DNA of 64,000 nucleotides, from positions 482,585 to 546,584 of the forward strand of contig NZ_BMIJ01000001.1 of assembly GCF_014641945.1 (NCBI RefSeq), read 5' to 3'. The translations under genes and the position numbers were made by a program. The notes below the pieces were generated by a model. It was not told the DNA's origin. It made no database searches and saw only the letters and a list, made by a program, of their open reading frames with translations. Positions 36,135 to 45,172 of the stretch are shown piece by piece (position 1 is the first letter of the stretch; every line of letters starts with the position of its first letter). This DNA is from Marinobacterium zhoushanense (lineage in GTDB: Bacteria > Pseudomonadota > Gammaproteobacteria > Pseudomonadales > Balneatricaceae).

Positions 36135-39100
36135 TTAAGCTTCGAATTCCTTCCTAAATCCGATACTGCCGACACTCTCAGTAGACATTGACACATTGCT
36201 ACCAGTCCGCCCACTCCTTACATCAATCCTTAGTGGCATCTGCTCTTTCAGCTCCGACACATGGGAGATGATGCCAATCGTTCTGCCCGTTGCCTGCAAC
36301 TCAACCAGCATGTCGATCGCCAACTGCAGCGATTCCTGGTCAAGACTGCCGAAGCCCTCATCAATGAACAACGTATCGAGCTGTATGCCCCCCGAACGCT
36401 GCTGCACGACATCAGACAAGGCCAGTGCCAGGGACAGAGATGCCATAAAGGACTCACCACCTGACAAAGTTGCGACAGGACGAGTCTTACCGCTGTAGGC
36501 ATCATCAATCGCCAGATCGAGACCTGCGGTCATATTGCGCTTCTGATCAACCTCATTTTGCCTGACCAGGCGATACTGCCCTTTACTCATGGCGTAGAGG
36601 CGCTGGCTGGCGACGCTGAGTACTGAATCCAACAAGTTGCCCAACACAAAGCGCTCGAGACTGACTCGTACATCCCCTTTCCCGGAGGCTGCTTTCGCCA
36701 TCTTGCCGACGACCTCGTATTGCTGCTTAACCACCTGCTGCTGTGCTTCGATCGAACGGATTTTGGTTAGTGTCCGGTCCAACAGCCCCTTGTACTGCTG
36801 GGCTTCGGACCAGAGTCGTTCCGCTAAAAGATAAGCTGCAACTGCGACTTCGTGATTTTCGGCCAGTACGGCGATATCAGGGGGCTGCTGCCCTGATAGT
36901 TGTTGTGCGATCAGCTCCAACTGGGAAATAAGCGCTTTGAGTTTTTCGTCATACTCAGTGATAGTGGCACGCAAGGCTTGGGCTGCGACCTCCTCCAGCA
37001 CGCTGCTCTCAAAGTCAACCTGGTCTGCAAATTCGCTCGAGGCCAGCGTGTGCTGCCAGGTGGTAAATTGCGCGGTCCGACTAGCCTGCAGCTCTTCCAA
37101 CAGTTTGATCAGGGCTTGAAGCGTCGAAGTTGTGCCCACGACCTCGTTCGCTGCTGCAACCTGCGCTGCCTGGGCGGCCTGGTAGTTGGCCTCGAGTTTT
37201 GCGATGGTCTGACGGGTTTGGTTGATAGCGAGTTTCAGTGCCTCCAGACTTCGATAGGCCTCAGGAAGATTGGCTTCTGCCGCTGTTAGGCGGCTTTCAG
37301 CGGCCGCCTTTGCAGCGCTGAGCTGTGGAATCTCTTTACTAAGACGGGCACGCTCCTGATCCAGTGTGACGCGTTGGTTTTCATCCGCCTTCAAATTCTG
37401 CCTTGCGGCATCCAGTCGTTTTTCGCTGACTGTGATCTGCTGTAATTGAAGTTCCTGCTCACGGTGCTCAGACGATAGCTCAGCCAGAGTACGCGCAGCA
37501 TCATCGCCGAGTTCAAGGCTCAACTCCTGGATAAGTTGCTGCTGGTTTTGGACTGCACTTTTGCTCTCAGCCAGCAGCTGTTCGGCGCTATAGCGTTGGT
37601 TCAGGCGCGCGCTGGCCTTCCCTCTCGCCTGCTCCACTGCTTCCTGATCAACCAGATCAGCCTGTTCCGGGAGCACAGCTGGATGGGGGTGATCGTGACT
37701 GCCACACACCGGGCAGGGATGATCTTCCTCTAGCTTCTGCGCGAGTAGCGCCGCCTGGTTGGCATACCAGAACATCTCCAGTCGATCTGACTCTGTACTC
37801 GCTTGGCGATATGCCGCATCGGCTTGTTCAAAAGCCTCAAGAGCCTGCTTTACTACACCCTCTCGCTTAGTCAGTTCTATGGTCGCCGCGTCCAGTTTGG
37901 TTCGGGTATTCAGGCGCTGTTTAGCAGCAATCAGTTCCCCGGTGCATTCCGCCTTTTGCCCTACCTGTGTCGCGAGGGTGTCGATCTCGGCGCGCTGAGC
38001 CTTAACTGATTCATCCAGCGCGCTTATCTGCTGGTCGAGCGCAGAAAGACTGGATGCGGCGTGAGCATGGCCGGCGTCTGCCTTTTTCACATCGGCCTTT
38101 AGCGCCACATAGCCGGCGAGTACTTTTTGGTAGCCGGTCAGACGTGTCTCGTCAGCCTTGAGCGAATCACGTTTCTCGTACTCGACCGCTACGGCTTTCA
38201 AGTGTGTGGTTGCAGTTTCGGCGGCCTGTTCGGCCTGAGACCTGGCCTTTTCCGCGTCGGCTTTCTCGATCTCTTTTGCCTGGATCTGTTTATCCAAAGC
38301 CTGTAGCGCCTTCCACTCAGGCGCTATCGCGGCAGCCTTCTCCGCACGTCGCAGCTGCACGCGTGCTGTATCGATTTCAGATTGTCGTTCCCGATGAGCC
38401 GTCAGGGTCTGCTGCTTGACCGCTTGATCGTCGAACTGCTTCTGCAGTGCCTGCGCTGCCTGGAGCTTTTGCTCTTCAGTGCGTTTAACTGCATCCGCCT
38501 TGGCCTTTTGCTCGATTTTTTCATCAAACGCTGTATTGGCCTGTGTAATCGCTTCCAATAAAGCATCGACATCCGGCAGGTGGATCTCGAGCAGTGCTTC
38601 CGCCTTACGCTCCTCGAAGGTTTTATTCTGCCGCTCGATATCGCCAGCGCGCTCCTTGAGCAGCTGTTCGATGCGCTTATAGATCTCGGTCTGGAACAGC
38701 GTCGACAGGATCTCCTGCCGATCATCGGACTTGGCCAGTAGCAGCTCACGGAATTTGCCCTGCGGCAAAACCATGACTTGGCGGAACTGGTCAGCCGTCA
38801 GCCCGAGAATCTCCTTGATTGCTGCATCGGCTTCGGTTTTCTTCTTCGGTACCAGGGTCTCTTCAGTGCCGTCCTCGGCGATACGGATCAGGTGGGCGGA
38901 TGCCTTCTCTTCAGTCTCACCACCACCCCGTTTCGCTGGGCGCATCTGCGTGGGAATACGGTGAATCCGATAGCGTTGCCCGCGAATGCTGAACTCCAGC
39001 GCTATCTCGGTCAGCGTCTCGGGCTCGGCATAGTCGCACCGGATGCCGAGCTCTTTGCGCTCCGCATCGGTGGTTTCACCATAGAGTGCGTAGCACACCG

Positions 39101-39239
39101 CATGCAGGATCGAGGATTTACCCGCTCCCGTTGGGCCATCGATCAGGAACAGCGGATTGTCGCCAAGGGCAGCGAAGTCGATCTGCTCTTCATTGGCAAA
39201 GGGGCCAAATGCCGCAAGCTTCAACGTATGCAGTTTCAT
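36135..39239 (-). CDS. sbcC: Exonuclease subunit SbcC
   Basis: A 1034-residue Rad50/SMC-type ATPase. Walker A is DGPTGAGKSSILHAV (~35-49). Two long coiled-coil arms flank a zinc hook CPVCGSHDHPHP. The C-terminal ABC signature is LSGGESFMASLSLALALS, and Walker B is LFIDEGFGSLD. With SbcD it processes DNA hairpins and protein-blocked ends. It overlaps sbcD by four bases. Chromosomal copies are common; here it sits between Dpd and accessory genes, so it may be an island-encoded copy. Many antisense frames within it are shadows. Confidence 0.95.
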   Translation of the reverse strand: MKLHTLKLAAFGPFANEEQIDFAALGDNPLFLIDGPTGAGKSSILHAVCYALYGETTDAERKELGIRCDYAEPETLTEIALEFSIRGQRYRIHRIPTQMRPAKRGGGETEEKASAHLIRIAEDGTEETLVPKKKTEADAAIKEILGLTADQFRQVMVLPQGKFRELLLAKSDDRQEILSTLFQTEIYKRIEQLLKERAGDIERQNKTFEERKAEALLEIHLPDVDALLEAITQANTAFDEKIEQKAKADAVKRTEEQKLQAAQALQKQFDDQAVKQQTLTAHRERQSEIDTARVQLRRAEKAAAIAPEWKALQALDKQIQAKEIEKADAEKARSQAEQAAETATTHLKAVAVEYEKRDSLKADETRLTGYQKVLAGYVALKADVKKADAGHAHAASSLSALDQQISALDESVKAQRAEIDTLATQVGQKAECTGELIAAKQRLNTRTKLDAATIELTKREGVVKQALEAFEQADAAYRQASTESDRLEMFWYANQAALLAQKLEEDHPCPVCGSHDHPHPAVLPEQADLVDQEAVEQARGKASARLNQRYSAEQLLAESKSAVQNQQQLIQELSLELGDDAARTLAELSSEHREQELQLQQITVSEKRLDAARQNLKADENQRVTLDQERARLSKEIPQLSAAKAAAESRLTAAEANLPEAYRSLEALKLAINQTRQTIAKLEANYQAAQAAQVAAANEVVGTTSTLQALIKLLEELQASRTAQFTTWQHTLASSEFADQVDFESSVLEEVAAQALRATITEYDEKLKALISQLELIAQQLSGQQPPDIAVLAENHEVAVAAYLLAERLWSEAQQYKGLLDRTLTKIRSIEAQQQVVKQQYEVVGKMAKAASGKGDVRVSLERFVLGNLLDSVLSVASQRLYAMSKGQYRLVRQNEVDQKRNMTAGLDLAIDDAYSGKTRPVATLSGGESFMASLSLALALSDVVQQRSGGIQLDTLFIDEGFGSLDQESLQLAIDMLVELQATGRTIGIISHVSELKEQMPLRIDVRSGRTGSNVSMSTESVGSIGFRKEFEA

Positions 39240-40384
39240 TCCTGTCCCTCCATGGCAGCACGTGCTTCTTCAACAACCTCAAGCAACAACTGGCTCTGTG
39301 CGTCAGTCAGCTCATCGCCCATCACCTGGCTGAAGAAATCTTTGAACACCTGATCTTCACTGCGTCGGTTACTGACATCCGCCACAAGCTGGCTGCCGCG
39401 TGACACGCTGAACTGTGTTCGCTCCAGCTCTAGCGTATTGGGGTAGACTTGTCTCAGCTGCGCCATGGGTTCGAGCAGATCCTGCTTATCCGTCAGACGA
39501 GCAAGGATGTAGTCGTCCGCATGCGGATCCTGTCGCCCCTGTTCAATAAGTTGATCAAGCGTCCCCTCAATCACCCGCATGTTCCGTTTGGGAATAAGCG
39601 GCAGATGCTCCCAGGTCGCCCCCTGATCGGTAATCTCCACCAGAGTGACACCTTTGCTCTGCTGATGCTCGGAGAAGGAGTATTTCAGCAAGGAACCTGA
39701 GTAGCGTATCTGTTCAGCACCCTTGTACTGAGGCGAATGCAGGTGACCCAGGGCCACATAGTCAAACGCCTGCATAGGCTGGTATGACACACGATCAGCG
39801 CCCCCGACGGAGAGGCGCCGCTCAGAGTCACTCTCTTCCGCGCCATCGATAAAGCAGTGGCTGATAAGGACAGAGGGTATGCCCCTACTGCGCGCCTGCT
39901 CAGCGAGCGATACCAGGTGAGTATGCGCTTCGTCATAGGTTTTAACCTCGACATCAAAGGCTTCACGCACCTCGACCGGATCATGGTAAGGGATACCGAA
40001 GAAGTGTACGGGCCCACTCGCCGTTTCAAGCACTACAGGCGTCGACACATTGCGGATATCACCCAAAATATGCAGACCGCTAGCCGACATAAAGGGTGCG
40101 CCGAAGCGCAGCCTTTTAGCACTGTCGTGATTACCTGAAATCATGATCACGGGGGTCGATAGATCAGACATAAACTCTGCCAGAAACGCATTCAGTGCAT
40201 CCACAGCCTCTGCGGGCGGTACCGATCGATCATAGATGTCACCGGCAATCACCAATGCATCCACCTGGTGTTCGGCGGCGTACTTTTTAACCTGCTTTAA
40301 GACGTGAAGCTGGTCCTCCAGTAGCGAGATATTTTGAAACAGTCGCCCGATATGCCAATCGGAAGTATGGATAAACTTAGGCAT
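39236..40384 (-). CDS. sbcD: Exonuclease subunit SbcD
   Basis: A 382-residue Mre11-type phosphoesterase nuclease. Metal-binding motifs are HTSDWHIGRLF at the N-terminus, GDIYDRS, SGNHDSAKRL, a histidine in SHCFID and GHLHSPQ. It is the manganese nuclease partner of SbcC. The ATG at 40384 has AAAGGAAAGG upstream; a TTG one codon before is less likely. Confidence 0.95.
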   Translation of the reverse strand: MPKFIHTSDWHIGRLFQNISLLEDQLHVLKQVKKYAAEHQVDALVIAGDIYDRSVPPAEAVDALNAFLAEFMSDLSTPVIMISGNHDSAKRLRFGAPFMSASGLHILGDIRNVSTPVVLETASGPVHFFGIPYHDPVEVREAFDVEVKTYDEAHTHLVSLAEQARSRGIPSVLISHCFIDGAEESDSERRLSVGGADRVSYQPMQAFDYVALGHLHSPQYKGAEQIRYSGSLLKYSFSEHQQSKGVTLVEITDQGATWEHLPLIPKRNMRVIEGTLDQLIEQGRQDPHADDYILARLTDKQDLLEPMAQLRQVYPNTLELERTQFSVSRGSQLVADVSNRRSEDQVFKDFFSQVMGDELTDAQSQLLLEVVEEARAAMEGQE

Positions 40385-40462
40385 CAACCTTTCCTTTAAA
40401 AACTGCTGTAAAACATAGTGATCATCACCCTGAACCCAAGTGAGTTGATCACGGTTCCATGT

Positions 40463-41407
40463 CTAGTCTGATAGTACGCAGTAGCGGCCCAAAGATTTCA
40501 GCGCTTCTGCCCATACGTTTAACTCGATCCACTGATCGTCACCACCCTGAGGCTTTCCGTAGTCGGCCTGCGCTAACCAGTCATTGATACAGGGTTGCAG
40601 GAAGCCTTGTCCCTGGGCCTGAAACGACTCTCTATCCACTGCTACGCCGACAATCTCAACCTGATCGGTTGTGGGGTCGTAGCGATTAATAATCTCGCCG
40701 CTACACGCGGTTGCGGAGTTGGCCACATCATCATAGGGCTTCCAACCCATGAAAGGCTCAGGCATATCGTTTATGGGCGCCTCATCTCGTCTCATCTGCG
40801 CCAGTGCGTTCATGAACGTTGCATATCGCCAGTCATATTCATCCAGCGGGTTCAGCAACCTGAACGGAGTCGCCGCACTACCATAGGTGACAACACCATC
40901 GCGGAAGTCGATCAGACGCAGCCAGCCATCATTGCATCGATCGCCTCCAGTGAGTTCCAACAGCGGTTCAATTGCAGCGACTCCGACCTGCTTTTTGAAT
41001 AACCACAGAGAACTGAAGTGCCCAGTACCGCCGGTATTGTTGGTGATCGACAGCAAGCCGATATCGACACCATCCAGACTGGTCCAACGCCGCTCCACGG
41101 TATAACTGATGAAACCCGCATACCAGTCATCCTCCTCATCCCTCGGGTAATCCGCCGAGTAGCTGGTCTCAGTTCCGTCAGCCCCGTCCCAACGTCGCAC
41201 CTCAATCAGCTGGTGTTCGAGAGCTGGATCACATTCTAGCTGCTCAGGCACCGCCTCCCGCTCATAGGCCAACAGTGGTGCCAAGCAGAGCGGATGTACG
41301 TACGCGTCACGTAGATTAGCCAGCACATCATGCGTTTCGGCGTTCGCCTGGCAAATTGAAACACCAACCAGCAACAGGACCCAGGCGCGTAGTAGAATCA
41401 CCTTCAT
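40463..41407 (-). CDS. Exported protein of unknown function
   Basis: A 314-residue protein with a typical signal peptide (MKVILLRAWVLLLVG, cleavage near ANAETH). The mature protein has an even set of cysteines (HPLCLAPLL, LECDPAL, GDRCNDGWL, SATACSGE, LQPCINDWL, RYCVLSD), suggesting disulfide bonds in the periplasm. No enzyme motif recognised. I chose the ATG at 41407 because GAGGT precedes it and it yields the signal peptide. It follows the peptidase-like gene by seven bp and probably shares its transcript. Confidence 0.7.
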   Translation of the reverse strand: MKVILLRAWVLLLVGVSICQANAETHDVLANLRDAYVHPLCLAPLLAYEREAVPEQLECDPALEHQLIEVRRWDGADGTETSYSADYPRDEEDDWYAGFISYTVERRWTSLDGVDIGLLSITNNTGGTGHFSSLWLFKKQVGVAAIEPLLELTGGDRCNDGWLRLIDFRDGVVTYGSAATPFRLLNPLDEYDWRYATFMNALAQMRRDEAPINDMPEPFMGWKPYDDVANSATACSGEIINRYDPTTDQVEIVGVAVDRESFQAQGQGFLQPCINDWLAQADYGKPQGGDDQWIELNVWAEALKSLGRYCVLSD

Positions 41408-41414
41408 TGGGACC

Positions 41415-42080
41415 TCACTGCGTTTGCCGACCGTGAAGCACAGCCCGCGCATTCGAGTATCGAGACTCTGGCGTTAGGGAGGCATAGCGTGGATGGATGA
41501 CGCCCCTATTGATCAGCGCTGACTTGTCGCCCGTATCCGGATTTTCAAGGAACGATTTTATAGTCGTGTTGCCGTCGTGCTTTTCGTACCAACGGATGTT
41601 AAAGGCACACAAATGCTTGAAGAAACACATCTCGTAGTAGCCGGGGACATGATGATGAACCCACCAGGCCAGGGATACCCAGTCGCCTGTACGTTCAAAG
41701 TGCTCCAACCAGGCCGGCACCACAATACAAGCAGTCGCCCCCATGCTGCCCTTACTATCCAGCTGATCCCAGATATGCGCAGCACGGTTGGCTTCATTGT
41801 TCGAGCAGTTCATCTTCTCCCGGTTGCCGAGCGCATTCACGTCGGGAGAGCGGTAGCCCGAGCGTACAAATATTCTGCCCCAGGCGGCCTGGATCGGCTC
41901 GAGGATCTCCTCACAGAGGTGTCTCCCGGTCTCCACCGCCAACTCGGGATTTTCCGGCGCGTTGAGCAGCCCTTTGCTTTGGGCGATCTCCGAATGGAGA
42001 AACTCCCTCATGAAGAAGTTCTCTGATAGGCGAGTACGGCCAAAGGTTTCCAACTTTGTGTAGTTCCATTGCGTTGCCAT
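41415..42080 (-). CDS. Peptidase M15-like (D,D-carboxypeptidase superfamily) protein
   Basis: A 221-residue protein without a signal peptide. The section FVRSGYRSPDVNALG resembles the substrate-binding loop of M15 peptidases, followed by NRAAHIWDQLDSKGSMGATA, which could supply the His and Asp metal ligands. Phage and island M15 enzymes cut peptidoglycan cross-links. The match is to a short motif only, so function is tentative. It is first of a two-gene unit with the exported protein. Confidence 0.5.
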   Translation of the reverse strand: MATQWNYTKLETFGRTRLSENFFMREFLHSEIAQSKGLLNAPENPELAVETGRHLCEEILEPIQAAWGRIFVRSGYRSPDVNALGNREKMNCSNNEANRAAHIWDQLDSKGSMGATACIVVPAWLEHFERTGDWVSLAWWVHHHVPGYYEMCFFKHLCAFNIRWYEKHDGNTTIKSFLENPDTGDKSALINRGVIHPRYASLTPESRYSNARAVLHGRQTQ

Positions 42081-42122
42081 TCGATCACTCTCCCTTGATT
42101 GTCAGCTGGGCCTGACCTTGTA

Positions 42123-42326
42123 TCACCAACCCGCGCTGGATAAAGCATCGGCGCATGAGTGCAGTACAAACACCACCGGGATAAGAAGCAAGACCTTCCC
42201 GATATCGCTGCTTGTTTGGCCACTTCGATCCGCCATCATCAGTAAACCAACTAACAGCAGCCCTATCCCCCAAAGCGTGTGATCGCCAATCACACTTAAG
42301 CCAATCAGCGCGAGTAATACGCCCAT
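42123..42326 (-). CDS. Small membrane protein
   Basis: A 67-residue protein with two hydrophobic helices (MGVLLALIGLSVIGDH with LWGIGLLLVGLLMM, and KVLLLIPVVFVL). An AGGAG site eight bases upstream supports it over the longer overlapping 42085-42357 frame. No family recognised. Confidence 0.55.
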   Translation of the reverse strand: MGVLLALIGLSVIGDHTLWGIGLLLVGLLMMADRSGQTSSDIGKVLLLIPVVFVLHSCADALSSAGW

Positions 42327-42360
42327 TTTGATTGCTCCTAGCGCTCATGATTGACACACC

Positions 42361-42630
42361 TTAGTGACGGTTTGTTTTGAAGTGAGTGGTTTTATGCCCG
42401 ACGGTAATCACATGACCGTCCGCCAATACCAGATAACAGTTTCTGAGCTTATCCAGCATCTGTTTTGGACAAGGCTGTTCACGGCACAGGCGACACCACG
42501 CCTGTTTATCCAGACAGATCACCTCGGCACCGCGATGGTAGTCGACTGCGCCATAGTCGATCAGCAGATCGACCATCTGGCCTGATACACCGCGCTGCTG
42601 CATTCGTTGAATTGCATGTGCTGTATACAT
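42361..42630 (-). CDS. DUF4258-type small protein
   Basis: An 89-residue protein beginning YTAHAIQRMQQRGVS, the hallmark of DUF4258 proteins (HAxxRMxxRG), and including DGHVITVGH near the end. Members are found beside DNA-binding proteins in toxin-antitoxin-like pairs, and a toxin role is possible. I chose the ATG at 42630 because GGAGG lies six bases upstream, rather than the start 19 codons further out. It is divergent from the WYL regulator. Confidence 0.7.
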   Translation of the reverse strand: MYTAHAIQRMQQRGVSGQMVDLLIDYGAVDYHRGAEVICLDKQAWCRLCREQPCPKQMLDKLRNCYLVLADGHVITVGHKTTHFKTNRH

Positions 42631-42711
42631 GGCATCCTCCGCTCGCATCAGCGTTGTTGTAGGATCCATATTAGTGTACCTTTTCACGACATGTAATATT
42701 TGTATACATAT

Positions 42712-42735
42712 ACATGTACGATGAATCGTACATGT
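42712..42735. promoter_or_regulatory. Perfect 11-bp palindrome, probable operator of the WYL regulator
   Basis: ACATGTACGAT (42712-42722) and ATCGTACATGT (42725-42735) are exact inverse copies separated by GA. They lie 25 bp before the regulator's start codon and between two divergent genes. BrxR/CapW-type WYL regulators bind such inverted repeats and repress their own promoters. A related half-site, GTATACATATAC, lies just to the left. Confidence 0.75.
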
Positions 42736-42759
42736 CGCATAGAAGGGGCAGGTACCGAG

Positions 42760-43647
42760 ATGATCGAGGAAACTGAAAACCTGAAGTGGGAAGTCCTTCT
42801 GCGTTACCGCTATATCGAGATCATAGCGCTATGGGAAGGCCGGCTAACCACCAATCATTTGTGCAATACCTTTGGCATCCGCCGCCAGCAGGCCTCCCGA
42901 GACATCAGCCACTATAAAACGCTGGCCGAACACAACCTCGACTACGACACCAGCTTGAAAGGCTATACGCCCTCCCCAAGCTTCCAGCCGATCTTTACGA
43001 AAGGCTATGTCGATGAGTACCTCAACCTACTCGACTCCCATAGCTTGCTTGATGGATTTGTGCAGCGAATCGATCTACCAAGCGCCAACACCTTTGTCAT
43101 CCGGGCTCCTCAACGACGCGCTGAGCCAGAGATTGTCCGCAAGGTGGTCGAGGCCTGCCGTACCAAGCAGCGCCTCGAGCTTAACTACGCATCAATGACT
43201 AACCCCACAGGTGAAGAGCGAATAATCGTCCCGCACGCCCTGGTCTCCAGTGGCTACCGATGGCATGTGCGAGCCTACTGCGAAAAGAACCGGGATTATC
43301 GCGACTTTGTGCTCGGTCGCATCCTTGAATGCGGCGATCTAATGGGTGAAGTGGAATACGAACTTCCAGACGATTCGCTCTGGCATGAACAGATTGAGCT
43401 GCGGCTGATTCCGAACCCTCATCTCACGCCAGAGCAACGGACCCTCGTGCGCCATGAACGCTGCTTTCAGGGTGATGTACTGATACTGAAGACCCGTAAA
43501 GCAACGGCGGTCTATCTGCTTCAGTTATTGCAGGTCCCGACGAGCCCGCCAAGCAACGAGAGCACTGATCACGTCAATGCCAACCCCATGGTCCTGGAAG
43601 ACTACGAGGTGATCGAAAACTTACAGTTCAAACGACGTCAACGTTAA
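42760..43647 (+). CDS. WYL-domain transcriptional regulator (BrxR/CapW-like)
   Basis: A 295-residue regulator. The N-terminal winged helix has LTTNHLCNTFGIRRQQASRD. The middle WYL domain has LELNYASMTNPTGEERIIVP and YRWHVRAYCEKN, and a C-terminal WCX-like segment follows. This three-part plan is that of BrxR/CapW, repressors that control phage-defence genes and may sense nucleic-acid ligands. The frame is open from 42700, but the ATG at 42760 has GGGGCAGG upstream and leaves the palindrome in the promoter. It suggests that genes around 42-46 kb are part of an inducible defence unit. Confidence 0.85.
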   Translation: MIEETENLKWEVLLRYRYIEIIALWEGRLTTNHLCNTFGIRRQQASRDISHYKTLAEHNLDYDTSLKGYTPSPSFQPIFTKGYVDEYLNLLDSHSLLDGFVQRIDLPSANTFVIRAPQRRAEPEIVRKVVEACRTKQRLELNYASMTNPTGEERIIVPHALVSSGYRWHVRAYCEKNRDYRDFVLGRILECGDLMGEVEYELPDDSLWHEQIELRLIPNPHLTPEQRTLVRHERCFQGDVLILKTRKATAVYLLQLLQVPTSPPSNESTDHVNANPMVLEDYEVIENLQFKRRQR

Positions 43648-43649
43648 CG

Positions 43650-44048
43650 TCACCTAAACAGCTTGGCGGTCAAAGCGGCCAATTTGTAGCGACGGGCAGG
43701 TTCCACATCGAAACAAAACACGCCCTCTTTTTCCCATTGCTGCACACCGCCCGCTGAGTTAGGCCCAAGGCTCCATTTCGGCACGGCCTTCTTCCAGTTC
43801 ACCTCAAGGCGAGAGTCATCTGATTTCGTTACCCGCCCGACATAGTGTGCGATGCCAATCTCGGTCGTTCGGTCAAAGTTTGCGAGCAGGACGAAATCAC
43901 CGTCTCGTATCGCACCACTGACATTGTCTGGATTGTTGTTTTTTGCCTGAGGCCATCGCGAAAGATCCGGATACACCAGATCATTAGCCGTCACGATCTG
44001 CTGCAAACAGTCTTCGTCAAATGCGAAACGCCAAAACTTTGTTCTCAT
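43650..44048 (-). CDS. Unknown protein, possibly EVE/PUA-like
   Basis: A 132-residue protein starting MRTKFWRFAFDED behind GGGAG. The middle reads IRDGDFVLLANFDRTTEIGI and VGRVTKSDDSRLEVNWKKAV, which resembles the small beta-barrel of EVE/PUA-like readers of modified bases. That is a resemblance only. It converges with the WYL regulator (two bp between stop codons). If it is a reader it could recognise the deazaguanine DNA made nearby, which is speculation. Confidence 0.5.
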   Translation of the reverse strand: MRTKFWRFAFDEDCLQQIVTANDLVYPDLSRWPQAKNNNPDNVSGAIRDGDFVLLANFDRTTEIGIAHYVGRVTKSDDSRLEVNWKKAVPKWSLGPNSAGGVQQWEKEGVFCFDVEPARRYKLAALTAKLFR

Positions 44049-44344
44049 AACTACACTCCCTGTTGACCTGAAAACAGTCATTGATGTTGATCGTTCAGTT
44101 CACGAAAACGCCGATAAAAGTTTGCCGTGCCGATGGCTATCTAAAACACCATTGGCATCCGAACGCAACAACTCTCCCAAAAGTTATCATTTCCCTCATC
44201 AGAGTTCAGATACTAATGGGAGGCGACTGCTATTCAGACCAATATGTTTCCTGCAATTTTTTCATGCGTCTTTTCGACCAAATCTTCGCCAGGATCACCT
44301 AAGGTCAACCAAGATATGTCCCAATTCATAACAGGAGCAAACCG
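44049..44344. other. Intergenic region with no recognised element
   Basis: About 300 bases between divergent genes. It must hold promoters for the leftward 132-residue gene and the rightward two-gene unit. Short frames in it have no ribosome-binding sites. I see no RNA gene or repeat. Confidence 0.6.
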
Positions 44345-45172
44345 GTGTCAGAGCGCCATCTGTACTGCCTGAGTGTTACTCCATTGTACGCGGATACCAC
44401 GACACAAGAACGGTGGCTGCCGAGCCTCTGCCTACTCTCCGTAACACCGGCTCTCGCGGAACTGATTGATCGGCTGCGCACGCTGCTGGATGACCACGGA
44501 CTCGAGGCAGTGGCGCAGCGCACAACCCTGCCCGCCTGGTATTACGCATGTACTGAACTCTACCCACCCACTGCCCGCACCCTGCTCCACGTTGGCCGAG
44601 CAGAGATGTGGTTAAGTGGTTGGGTGCCGCCAATGACTTCACCCTGCTTTCGTTCCGCTGCGCTACCGCTGATGGAGGTGCTGGCCGAGCAACGCCCTGC
44701 ACGCGTAATCGACCTTGCTGCACTGCGAACGGCAAAGATAACCGGATTGTTACGCGAGTTAACGCTGCTGGCGGCCGAGGAGATGCGCGTCGACGAGCGA
44801 CTCAACGCGTTGGACGCGCTGTATACGTCGGTTACCGCCTGCGAAAGCAAGACCGCCTCACGCTTCAATTCCGACCTAACTGGCTATGCCGATTCGATCA
44901 CGACAGAGGTCGCGCATATGGAACAGCGATTAGATGAACTGGCGCTTCAAACCAATGCGATTACAGAATCGCTACTGCGGCGAGCCTTGGGCGCCCGACT
45001 GGGAGACTGGGTGATTCATGTCGAGCCTGACGGTCGACGTACCCAAATGTGCGTCGAGGCGGTCGACTTTTACCACGGGCATCTAATGTTGAGAGGGCCC
45101 AGGATTACGCAACAAGGACGAGTCGGTAAGCGGATCGAAGCCCTGAATATCCCGTTGGTAGCCGAGCTATGA
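44345..45172 (+). CDS. Unknown 275-residue protein
   Basis: It starts at GTG behind AGGAG (44333-44337). The protein begins MSERHLYCLSVTPLYADT, is helical in the middle (LLRELTLLAAEEMRVDERLN, then a coiled segment TTEVAHMEQRLDELALQTN), and ends in a small beta-rich region (LGDWVIHVEPDGRRTQMCVE). No family recognised. It overlaps the next gene by four bases (ATGA), so the two form a translationally coupled pair. Confidence 0.65.
   Translation: MSERHLYCLSVTPLYADTTTQERWLPSLCLLSVTPALAELIDRLRTLLDDHGLEAVAQRTTLPAWYYACTELYPPTARTLLHVGRAEMWLSGWVPPMTSPCFRSAALPLMEVLAEQRPARVIDLAALRTAKITGLLRELTLLAAEEMRVDERLNALDALYTSVTACESKTASRFNSDLTGYADSITTEVAHMEQRLDELALQTNAITESLLRRALGARLGDWVIHVEPDGRRTQMCVEAVDFYHGHLMLRGPRITQQGRVGKRIEALNIPLVAEL

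Noticed and set aside
38778..39353. 191-residue plus-strand frame opposite sbcC
   Set aside because: Shadow of the conserved SbcC N-terminus and the sbcD end; no independent evidence.
42085..42357. 90-residue minus-strand frame over the small membrane protein
   Set aside because: The overlapping 67-residue frame has AGGAG and two membrane helices; this one has no clear ribosome-binding site or family.
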